Source of the DNA: Myxococcales bacterium
GTDB taxonomy: Bacteria; Myxococcota_A; Bradymonadia; UBA7976; UBA1532
DNA length: 64,000 bases
Reading direction: 5' to 3'
Assembly (NCBI GenBank): GCA_020633555.1
Contig: JACKDL010000006.1
Span: forward strand, 124,001-188,000
Below, piece after piece: positions 1 to 7,271 of the stretch. Every line of letters starts with the position of its first letter. The first letter of the stretch is position 1. The notes beneath the pieces were generated by a model. The model was not told where the DNA came from and made no database searches. It saw only the letters and a list, made by a program, of their open reading frames with translations. The position numbers and the translations under genes were made by a program.

Positions 1-1
1 C

Positions 2-1126
2 TACCGGGGGCTGCCCCGCGTCCTGGACGAGGGGACGACCATCTTGCTCGCGGACGGGCAGATCGAGCTCGAGGTGGAGCTGATCGAGCCCGACCAGCTC
101 CGCTGCCGGGTGGTGCGGGGAGGGACGCTGGGCTCGAAGAAGGGCGTGAACATCCCCGGGGTCAAGCTGCCCATGCCGTTCCTGTCCGAGCAGGACATGA
201 GCGACATCGCCTTCGCCTGTCGCCAGGGGGTGGACTTCATCGCCGCGTCCTTCGTGGGTGACGCCGAGGACGTGATGAAGATCCGCCGGCTCATCCAGCG
301 GGAGGGGGGCACGCCCCAGATCATCTCGAAGGTCGAGAGCCGCTATGCGGTGAAGAACCTGAGCGAGATCGTGCAGGTGTCCGACGGCGTGATGGTGGCC
401 CGCGGCGACCTGGGGGTGGAGATCCCGGCCGAAGAGGTGCCGGTGGTGCAGAAGCAGATCATCGAGACCTGTCGATCCTCGGGGCGGACGGTGATCGTCG
501 CCACCGAGATGCTGGAGTCGATGATCACCAACCCGCGTCCCACCCGTGCCGAGACGAGCGACGTGGCCAACGCGATCTTCGAGGGTACCGACGCGGTGAT
601 GCTGTCGGGCGAGACCAGCGTAGGGAAGTTCCCCTTCGACGCGGTGTCCACCATGGGCCGCATCGCCCGGATCGCCGAGAGTGAGGTGGCGCGTCGGGCC
701 GGGCGGCTGCCGGGCGGCGCCCGGGCCAACGAGGCCAGCGAGCTCATCTGCAAGGGCGCCTGGCTGGCGGCCCGCGAGCTGAACATCCGGGCCATCCTGG
801 TCCCCACGAGCTCCGGGCGCACCGCGCGCCGCATGAGCCGCTACCGGCCGCGGGTGCCCATCCTGGCCACCACGCCCGATCAGGCCGTGGCCCGGCAGCT
901 TTCGCTCAGCTACGGCGTCTTCGCCCTGCCCACCCGGCACTACGGACGGGTCGAGAACATGATCCGGCGCTCATGCCAGCAGATGGTCGAGGCCGGCCTG
1001 CTGGAGCGGGACGACATGGTGGCTGTGGTGGCGGGCGTGCCCGTGGGGCGCACCGGAAGCACCAACCTGCTGACGCTGCAGCAGGTGGCCGCCATCCTCG
1101 GCGACCGAGAGAGCCGAGAGGCTTGA
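2..1126 (+). CDS. pyk: Pyruvate kinase, 5'-truncated by window edge
   Basis: Last step of glycolysis: phosphoenolpyruvate plus ADP to pyruvate plus ATP, in the cytoplasm. The reading frame is open from base 2, so the start lies outside the window; about 374 residues are visible of a family length near 470, so roughly 100 N-terminal residues are missing. Visible motifs are KVES (substrate Lys), VMVARGDLGVEIP (metal-binding Glu/Asp segment), ATEMLESM followed by PTRAE, and DAVMLSGET. The C-terminal alpha/beta domain follows (SSGRTARRMSRYRP). The frame ends at TGA 1124-1126, and a consensus -35 box (TTGACA) for the next gene overlaps this end. Confidence 0.95.
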   Translation, partial: YRGLPRVLDEGTTILLADGQIELEVELIEPDQLRCRVVRGGTLGSKKGVNIPGVKLPMPFLSEQDMSDIAFACRQGVDFIAASFVGDAEDVMKIRRLIQREGGTPQIISKVESRYAVKNLSEIVQVSDGVMVARGDLGVEIPAEEVPVVQKQIIETCRSSGRTVIVATEMLESMITNPRPTRAETSDVANAIFEGTDAVMLSGETSVGKFPFDAVSTMGRIARIAESEVARRAGRLPGGARANEASELICKGAWLAARELNIRAILVPTSSGRTARRMSRYRPRVPILATTPDQAVARQLSLSYGVFALPTRHYGRVENMIRRSCQQMVEAGLLERDDMVAVVAGVPVGRTGSTNLLTLQQVAAILGDRESREA

Positions 1127-1150
1127 CACGGCAGCGGGGTGGGATACCTT
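1123..1150 (+). promoter_or_regulatory. Putative sigma-70-type promoter for the PilZ gene
   Basis: TTGACA (1123-1128), a 16-bp spacer and TACCTT (1145-1150). The -35 box is perfect and the -10 box is weak. It overlaps the stop codon of pyk and precedes the PilZ start by 37 nt. Inferred from sequence only. Confidence 0.4.
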
Positions 1151-1186
1151 TGCCTACATGTCGCTATCTGTGTGAAGGGGGACGAC

Positions 1187-1498
1187 ATGGGCCGAGTCAA
1201 CCGCCGCGCGCCACTTGACCTCTACATCAACAAGGTCGTCGACGGGGTGCCGTTCCTGGCGCGAACCCGTGACATCTCCCGCGGGGGCGTGTACGTGGAG
1301 CGCCTGCTGGAGCCCCTGGCGCACCTCGACGCCCCCGTCGCGGTCGAGTTCGTGCTGCCCGAGTCCGACGAGGTCATCTGGGCCGAAGCCGAAGTGGTCC
1401 ACGGCGATCCCGAGCGCGGGGTGGGCTTGCGCTTCAAGGGCCTGGATCCCTACTTCGCCGGGCTCATCGGGGCCTACGTGGCCCACGCCGCCGCCTGA
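1187..1498 (+). CDS. PilZ-domain protein, probable c-di-GMP receptor
   Basis: 103-residue stand-alone PilZ domain. Both c-di-GMP-binding signatures are present: RxxxR at residues 3-7 (RVNRR) and DxSxxG at 29-34 (DISRGG). This small form is typical of cytoplasmic adaptors that pass a c-di-GMP signal to a partner; the partner cannot be told from the sequence. The ATG at 1187 is chosen over an upstream in-frame start at 1139 because a purine-rich GAAGGGGG stands just before it and the domain begins there. It has its own promoter-like sequence and is separated from mutS by 72 nt with no obvious feature. Function beyond ligand binding is unknown. Confidence 0.85.
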   Translation: MGRVNRRAPLDLYINKVVDGVPFLARTRDISRGGVYVERLLEPLAHLDAPVAVEFVLPESDEVIWAEAEVVHGDPERGVGLRFKGLDPYFAGLIGAYVAHAAA

Positions 1499-1570
1499 GC
1501 CGGCGCGGCCCGGCGCCCTGCCGGGCACGGGGCGGTTGAAGCGGCGCGCGATCTGCCGTATCCCGCCCCC

Positions 1571-4252
1571 ATGGCAAACGTCGAAGTCACCGAGGTCGAG
1601 CAGCACGGGATCCCCGCCGGGATCAAGCTGACCCCCATGATGCAGCAGTATGTGGCGGCGAAGGCCCGCTACCCCGACGCGCTGCTGTTCTTCCGCATGG
1701 GCGACTTCTACGAGATGTTCTTCGAGGACGCCGAGATGGGCGGGCGCTACCTCGATCTCACGGTCACCAGCCGCGACAAGAAGTCCAGCGTGCCGGCCCC
1801 CATGTCGGGGTTCCCGCACCACCAGCTCCCGGCGTACCTGTCGAAGGCGCTGGCGGCCGGGCTGAAGGTTGCCGTCTGCGACCAACTCGAAGATCCCAGC
1901 CAGGCCCGCGGCATCGTGCGCCGGGGCATCACCCAGGTGGTGACGCCCGGCGTGGTCTTCGATCAAGAGGGGCTGCAGGCGCGCGCCAACAACTTCCTGG
2001 CCGCCGTGCTGGCGGATCCCCGCGGAGATCGCTTCGCCCTTGCTGCCATGGACGTGTCGACGGGCGAGTTCCGGGTCACGGAGGTGCTGGGGGCCGGGGC
2101 GCTGCGCTGTGAGATCAGCCGGGTGGAGCCCCGCGAGCTGGTGCTGGAGGGCGACAGCGCCGTGGTCGAGGCCGCGCTGGAGGGGCGGCTGGAGGGGCTC
2201 GCGCTGTCCCGCCCGGGCGCAAAGTTCTTCACGCCTGAGACAGCGCGCAAGCAGCTCTTCCGCCTCATCGGGCCCGACGGCGATCCCGCGGTCGAGGCGG
2301 TGGAGGAGTTCGGCTTCGGGCACCCTGAGCTCGCCCTGCGTGCCGCCGGGGCGGTGGCGGCCTACGTGGACGACACCCAGCAGGGGTTGCCCGATCACGC
2401 CCGGCTGCTGACGCCGTACCGCGTCCACGACACCCTGGTGCTGGACGAGACGGCCAAGGCCAATCTGGAGCTGTTCCGCACCCTCATCGACGGCCGCAAG
2501 CGGGGCGCGCTCCTGGGCACGCTCGACCGCGCCGTGACCGCCATGGGGGGTCGCCGCCTGCGCCACTGGCTGGCCTACCCGCTGGTGGATCCGGGGCGCA
2601 TCAACGCCCGCCTGGACGCGGTGGGCTGGCTGCGCGATCAGCCCGAGGTCCGCACGCGGCTGCGGGCCAGCCTGCAGCAGATGTACGACCTGGAGCGTCT
2701 GAACGCCCGGATAGCGGCCGGTCGCGGTGGGCCCCGGGACCTGTGGTTCCTGCGGGTGACCCTGGAGGCGGTGCCGGATCTGCTGGCTGAGCTGGCGGAC
2801 ATCCCGGCGCTCGCTTCGGTGACCTGCCGCATCGATCCGCTGCCCGAGGTGGCCGAGTTCCTGGCCCGGGCCATCGCCGATGATCCGCCCGGTCAGCTCC
2901 GCGATGGCGGCGTGATCCGTGAGGGCTTCGACGCGGATCTGGACGAGCTGGTGGACATCGCCACCCACGGCAAGGACTGGATCCTGCGGCTCGAGGCCCG
3001 GGAGCGCGAGGCCACTGGGATTGGCTCGCTGAAGGTCCGGTTCAACAAGGTCTTCGGCTACTACATCGAGATCTCGAAGGCGAACCTGCAGCTCGTGCCC
3101 GAGCGCTACCTGCGCAAGCAGACGCTGGCAAACTCCGAGCGCTACTTCACCCCGGAGCTGAAGGACTTCGAGGAGAAGGTCCTGAACGCCGAGTCTCGCC
3201 GTGGGGCGCTGGAGGCGGACCTCTTCAACGCCGTGCGCACCCAGGTGGCCGAGCACGCGGGGCGGGTGGGCGACACGGCCGCGGCCCTGGCCGAGCTGGA
3301 CGCCCTGGCGGCGCTGGCCGAGCTGGCCCACCACAACGGCTACTGCCGCCCGTTGGTGGACGACAGCGACGTCATCGAGATCACCGAGGGGCGGCACCCC
3401 GTAGTGGAAGAGGCTGTAGGCCGTGAGGCCTTCGTACCCAACTCCATCCGCCTGGATCGCGAGAGCCAGAGCCTGATCGTCCTCACGGGGCCCAACATGG
3501 CGGGCAAATCCACCGTCATGCGGCAGGTGGCCCTCATCACGATCATGGCGCAGATGGGCGGCTTCGTGCCGGCCCGCGCTGCCCACATCGGGGTGGTGGA
3601 TCGAGTGTTCACCCGGGTCGGCGCGGCCGATGATCTGGCGGCGGGCCGATCCACCTTCATGGTCGAGATGTACGAGACGGCCACCATCCTCAAGGAGGCC
3701 ACCCCCCGCAGCCTGCTCATCCTCGACGAGATCGGGCGGGGGACCAGCACCTACGACGGCGTGAGCATCGCCTGGGCCGTGGCCGAGTACATCCACGACG
3801 TGCTGGGCGCGAAGGCGCTGTTCGCCACCCACTACCACGAGCTGACCGACCTTGCGGAGGTCAAGCCGCGGGTGCGCAACCACACCATCGCGGTCAAAGA
3901 GTGGAACGACGAGGTCATCTTCCTGCGCCAGCTTGTGCCGGGGGGGGCCAACCGCTCCTATGGCATCCAGGTGGCGCGGCTCGCGGGGCTGCCCAAGGCG
4001 GTCATCGAGCGCTCGAAGGCGGTGCTCAACAACCTGCAGCGCATCGAGCACGACGAAGCCGGGCGGCCGCGGCTGGCCGAGGGCATGGGCGCCTTGCCCG
4101 ATGCCGGCCTGCAGCTCTCGCTGTTCGCGCCGCCGCCCATCCCGGCGGCCCCAAGCGTGGTGGAGCAGGAGCTGCGCAGCGTGGATCTGGACAACCTGTC
4201 ACCCAAGCAGGCGTTGAACTTCCTGTACGCGTTGCGCGAGCGGCTGCGGTGA
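1571..4252 (+). CDS. mutS: DNA mismatch repair protein MutS
   Basis: Recognises base mismatches and small loops and starts methyl-independent or methyl-directed mismatch repair with MutL. 893 residues, close to the usual 850-900. The N-terminal mismatch-binding motif is intact (GDFYEMF, containing the Phe-x-Glu pair that inserts into DNA). The C-terminal ATPase has Walker A GPNMAGKST near residues 640-648, Walker B LLILDEIGRGTSTYDG near 715-730 and the FATHYHEL helix region after it. The C-terminal tail (NLSPKQALNFLYALRERL) fits the tetramerisation segment. The ATG at 1571 begins the conserved N-terminus. The stop overlaps the GTG of the recombinase gene by 4 nt, so the two are probably translationally coupled. 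Confidence 0.97.
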   Translation: MANVEVTEVEQHGIPAGIKLTPMMQQYVAAKARYPDALLFFRMGDFYEMFFEDAEMGGRYLDLTVTSRDKKSSVPAPMSGFPHHQLPAYLSKALAAGLKVAVCDQLEDPSQARGIVRRGITQVVTPGVVFDQEGLQARANNFLAAVLADPRGDRFALAAMDVSTGEFRVTEVLGAGALRCEISRVEPRELVLEGDSAVVEAALEGRLEGLALSRPGAKFFTPETARKQLFRLIGPDGDPAVEAVEEFGFGHPELALRAAGAVAAYVDDTQQGLPDHARLLTPYRVHDTLVLDETAKANLELFRTLIDGRKRGALLGTLDRAVTAMGGRRLRHWLAYPLVDPGRINARLDAVGWLRDQPEVRTRLRASLQQMYDLERLNARIAAGRGGPRDLWFLRVTLEAVPDLLAELADIPALASVTCRIDPLPEVAEFLARAIADDPPGQLRDGGVIREGFDADLDELVDIATHGKDWILRLEAREREATGIGSLKVRFNKVFGYYIEISKANLQLVPERYLRKQTLANSERYFTPELKDFEEKVLNAESRRGALEADLFNAVRTQVAEHAGRVGDTAAALAELDALAALAELAHHNGYCRPLVDDSDVIEITEGRHPVVEEAVGREAFVPNSIRLDRESQSLIVLTGPNMAGKSTVMRQVALITIMAQMGGFVPARAAHIGVVDRVFTRVGAADDLAAGRSTFMVEMYETATILKEATPRSLLILDEIGRGTSTYDGVSIAWAVAEYIHDVLGAKALFATHYHELTDLAEVKPRVRNHTIAVKEWNDEVIFLRQLVPGGANRSYGIQVARLAGLPKAVIERSKAVLNNLQRIEHDEAGRPRLAEGMGALPDAGLQLSLFAPPPIPAAPSVVEQELRSVDLDNLSPKQALNFLYALRERLR

Positions 4253-5154
4253 GCGCGGCCGCCTTCGATGACGCCGTCGACCACTGGCTGCTGTGGCTGC
4301 GGGTCGAGCGGGGGCTGGCCGAGAACACGCTGGACAGCTACGCCCGCGACGTCCGCGACTTCCGCGCGGTCGTCCCCGACAAGCGGCCCGACGAGGTGGC
4401 TGAGCTGGACGTCCAGCGCTGGCTCGTCGAGCGGGCGGGGTCGGGCCTGTCGGCGCGGACGCAGGCCCGGGGACTGATCGCGCTCCGCGGCCTGTTTGGA
4501 TTCCTGCTCGACGAGAAGGTCGTGCCGGCGGATCCCACCCGGCGGATTGATCTGCCGCGCACGGGACGGCCGCTGCCCGAGACGCTCACCCTGGACGAGG
4601 TCGAAGCGCTGTTGCGAGCCCCCGATCCGGGCACCGCGCTCGGCCTGCGTGACCGCGCCATGCTCGAGGTGCTGTATGCCACCGGCCTGCGCGTCACGGA
4701 GCTGGTGACCTTGCGGCTCGATGGGTTGCACCTCGAGGAGGGCTACGTCCGGGTCCGTGGCAAGGGCGACAAGGAGCGCCTGGTGCCGCTGGGCGATCAC
4801 GCCCGGCACTGGTTGGAGCGCTACCTGGTCGAGGTGCGCCAGGTCGTCACCGAGGGGCAGCGGGCCAGCCAGGGCCGCGAGGCGGCCTTCCTCAGCCGCC
4901 TGGGGCGCGGGATGACCCGCCAGGGGTTCTTCAAGCTTCTGCGGAACCACGCGCTGGCGGCGGGCATCGACAAGCCCGTGAGCCCCCACAAGCTGCGCCA
5001 CGCCTTCGCCACCCACTTGCTGGAGCGGGGCGCCGATCTGCGCAGCCTTCAGCTGATGCTCGGTCACGCCGACATCAGCACCACCGAGATCTACACCCAC
5101 CTGTCCCGGGCTCGGCTGGCGCGCATGCACGCCCAGCACCACCCCCGGGGTTGA
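4249..5154 (+). CDS. xerD: Tyrosine recombinase XerC/XerD
   Basis: 301-residue site-specific recombinase of the Xer family, which resolves chromosome dimers at dif. It has an N-terminal SAM-like core-binding domain (WLLWLRVERGLAENTLDSYARD) and a C-terminal catalytic domain with the R-K-H-R-H-Y set: Arg in GLRVTELV, Lys in GKGDKERLVPLG, HKLRHAFATHLL, LGHADISTTEIYTH with the nucleophilic Tyr near residue 281. Length and spacing match XerD (about 298) rather than phage integrases. The GTG start at 4249 overlaps the mutS stop (GTGA), which supports this start over the longer open frame. XerC and XerD cannot be separated with certainty by eye. I see no mobile-element context. Confidence 0.9.
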   Translation: MSAAAFDDAVDHWLLWLRVERGLAENTLDSYARDVRDFRAVVPDKRPDEVAELDVQRWLVERAGSGLSARTQARGLIALRGLFGFLLDEKVVPADPTRRIDLPRTGRPLPETLTLDEVEALLRAPDPGTALGLRDRAMLEVLYATGLRVTELVTLRLDGLHLEEGYVRVRGKGDKERLVPLGDHARHWLERYLVEVRQVVTEGQRASQGREAAFLSRLGRGMTRQGFFKLLRNHALAAGIDKPVSPHKLRHAFATHLLERGADLRSLQLMLGHADISTTEIYTHLSRARLARMHAQHHPRG

Positions 5155-5162
5155 GGCACGCG

Positions 5163-5825
5163 ATGGACTTGAACATCCAGCAGATCCTGGTGGGCTTCCT
5201 CGCCATCACCATCAGCCTGACGGTGCACGAGTTTGCCCACGCCTTCGTGGCCGACCGGCTGGGCGATCCCACGCCGGGCGAGAACGGCCGGCTGACCCTC
5301 AACCCCATGGTGCTCTGGACCAACTACCCCATCGGGGCGCTGGTGGCGCCGCTCTTGGGCGCGGCCACCGGCTTCCTCATGGGCTGGGCGGCCACGCCGG
5401 TCTCGCCCCATCGGGTTCGCCGTGGCATCAGCATCCGCAAGGCAGATCTGCTCATCTCGGCCGCCGGGCCCCTTTCGAACGTCCTGTTGGCGCTGGTGAG
5501 CATCGCGCTCGTGGCCACCACCTACCGCTGGACGGGCCCCGGCACGGACACCCTCGTCACCCCGCTGGGAGAGCTGTTCTGGTTCATGGTGCAGGCCAAC
5601 GTGCTGCTGGCCGTGTTCAACATGTTGCCGGTGCCGCCCTTGGACGGCTTCCACGTCCTCTCCTCGCTGGCGCCAAGGTCGTGGGAGGCGGCGCTTGGCT
5701 TCCTCCAGCAGTTCGGCATGCTCATCCTCCTGGTGATCATCATGCGCGGTGGTGTCCTGTTCGGCCCGGTGTTCCGCGTGGCCGCCGAGGTCACGCGCTG
5801 GGCCGTGATCCTGGTCAACGGGTGA
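5163..5825 (+). CDS. Site-2 protease family (M50) membrane metalloprotease
   Basis: 220-residue integral membrane zinc protease of the small M50 type often found next to scpA/scpB. The zinc motif HEFAH is at residues 22-26 inside the first membrane segment, and the third ligand motif NMLPVPPLDG is near residues 153-162. Further hydrophobic stretches near 95-120 and 175-205 are membrane segments. There is no PDZ domain, so it is the minimal core. ATG 5163 is preferred to TTG 5151 because the hydrophobic motif region follows directly. Its stop overlaps the GTG of scpA. The substrate is unknown; M50 proteases cut within membranes. Confidence 0.9.
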   Translation: MDLNIQQILVGFLAITISLTVHEFAHAFVADRLGDPTPGENGRLTLNPMVLWTNYPIGALVAPLLGAATGFLMGWAATPVSPHRVRRGISIRKADLLISAAGPLSNVLLALVSIALVATTYRWTGPGTDTLVTPLGELFWFMVQANVLLAVFNMLPVPPLDGFHVLSSLAPRSWEAALGFLQQFGMLILLVIIMRGGVLFGPVFRVAAEVTRWAVILVNG

Positions 5826-6640
5826 GCGACGGCGCCCCCTCGGTGCTCGAGGCGCGAGGCGACGCGCCGTATGCGGTGCGCCTGCCCAACTTTGATGGGC
5901 CGCTCGACCTGCTGCTGCACCTGATCCGCCGGGACGAACTCGACATCTTCGACATCCCCATCGCTCGCTTGACGGCCGCCTACCTGGGCCACCTGGAGCT
6001 GATGCGCGGTCTGCACCTGGAGCCCGCCAGCGAGTTCCTGGTGATGGCGGCCACGCTGCTGCAGATCAAGAGTCGCAGCCTCCTGCCCCGTCCGCCGGGG
6101 CTCGATGACGTCGGCGAAGGGGTCGAGGATCCCCGCGAGGCCCTGGTGCTGCGGCTGCTGGAATACGAGCGCTTCCAGCAGGCCGCCCTTGAGCTGGGGG
6201 ACCGGGTACGCCTCGGATGGGACGTCTTCTCCCGGCCGGACGGGTTGGACCGGCCAGCCCGTGACGATGACGACCCCTTGGCCGACCATGACGTCTACCG
6301 GCTCGCCGAGGCCTTCCGTCAGTTGGCCAGCCGTGGGCACTTCGAGGCGCCCCACGACATCTACGTGGAGCGCGTCAGCATCGCGGAGCGCATCGCCCAG
6401 ATCGCCGATCTGCTCGGGGCCACGCAACGGCTGGCGTTCACAGAGCTCTGCGGCCAGGCGCGCTACCGCGAGGAGATCATCACCACGTTTCTCGCCCTCC
6501 TCGAGATGGCGCGGCTCAAGCTCATCCGCACCGTGCAGACCGAGCGGCTCGGCGACCTGTGGGTGGAGGCACGCGTGGGGGCCATCGGCGATCTGGGGGA
6601 GCGGGCAGCCGGCATGCTGGACGAGCCGCCCGCGGGCTAG
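5822..6640 (+). CDS. scpA: Segregation and condensation protein A
   Basis: Kleisin subunit of the SMC-ScpA-ScpB condensin, needed for chromosome compaction and segregation. 272 residues. Typical N-terminal ScpA sequence: YAVRLPNFDGPLDLLLHLIR, then DIFDIPIARLTAAYL and EFLVMAATLLQIKSRSLLP. The C-terminal winged-helix part (ITTFLALLEMARLKLIRTVQ) binds the SMC head. GTG 5822 overlaps the protease stop (GTGA), so the gene is coupled to it. Its stop overlaps, tail to tail, the stop of scpB on the other strand. The usual arrangement is scpA followed by scpB in the same direction, so this convergent layout is unusual. Confidence 0.95.
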   Translation: MSDGAPSVLEARGDAPYAVRLPNFDGPLDLLLHLIRRDELDIFDIPIARLTAAYLGHLELMRGLHLEPASEFLVMAATLLQIKSRSLLPRPPGLDDVGEGVEDPREALVLRLLEYERFQQAALELGDRVRLGWDVFSRPDGLDRPARDDDDPLADHDVYRLAEAFRQLASRGHFEAPHDIYVERVSIAERIAQIADLLGATQRLAFTELCGQARYREEIITTFLALLEMARLKLIRTVQTERLGDLWVEARVGAIGDLGERAAGMLDEPPAG

Positions 6641-7269
6641 CTCTCGGGTGGGGCAGGCTCGTCGTCTGCGTCGAGCCCCCGTGCGCCCGTCGCCAGGCTG
6701 GCCTCTTCGGCTCGCAGCGCGTCCAGGTCACGCAGCGTCGGCAGGTGCCGCAGGTCCTCCAGGGAGAAGGTCTCCAGGAAGGTCGGGGTGGTGCCGTACA
6801 GCAGCGGCCGGCCGGGCTCGTCCTTGCGTCCGATGATCCGCAGCAGGTCGCGATCCATGAGCGTGCGGACGATGCCGCCGCAGTCCACCCCCCGAACGGC
6901 CTCTATCTCGGCCCGGGTGCATGGCTGGCGATAGGCGACCACGGCCAACGTCTCCAGCGCGGCCCTGCTCAGGCGCAGGGCCCGCTCGGGCCACAGCCGG
7001 CGGACCAGGACCCCCAGATCCGGCGCCGTGCGGATCCGCCAGCCTTGCGCCACCTGGACGAGCTCGATGCCCAGATGCCCGTCCAGGCTTGCCTGGGCCA
7101 GCGCCGCGAGGGTCGTCGAGACCGTTGGCTCGTCGGTGGGGCCGTCCCACTCTTCCTCAGCTGCCGCTCGGGCCAGCAGATCGGCGAGCGCAGCAGCCGA
7201 CAGGGGGGTGTCGGCGGCCATCAGGAGTGCGGTCAGTGCGCGGGGAAGGGCGCCGGCCTCGGTGGGCAC
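6637..7269 (-). CDS. scpB: Segregation and condensation protein B
   Basis: Winged-helix partner of ScpA in the SMC complex. 210 residues, family usually 180-230. It shows the ScpB pattern: a first winged helix (ALTALLMAADTPLSAAALADLL), the linker VAQGWRIRTAPDLGVLVRRL, and the second winged helix with the family hallmark ALETLAVVAYRQPCTRAEIE and RGVDCGGIVRTLMDRDLL, then LLYGTTPTFLETFSLEDL. The GTG start lies 2 nt after the stop of the upstream sulfatase gene, so the two are probably co-translated from one mRNA. The C-terminus (after about residue 175) is an acidic, low-conservation tail. Confidence 0.95.
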   Translation of the reverse strand: MPTEAGALPRALTALLMAADTPLSAAALADLLARAAAEEEWDGPTDEPTVSTTLAALAQASLDGHLGIELVQVAQGWRIRTAPDLGVLVRRLWPERALRLSRAALETLAVVAYRQPCTRAEIEAVRGVDCGGIVRTLMDRDLLRIIGRKDEPGRPLLYGTTPTFLETFSLEDLRHLPTLRDLDALRAEEASLATGARGLDADDEPAPPES

Positions 7270-7271
7270 GG

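Noticed and set aside
4249..5154. Phage or integron integrase
   Set aside because: Length, motif spacing and its overlap with mutS fit chromosomal XerC/D; no mobile-element genes surround it.
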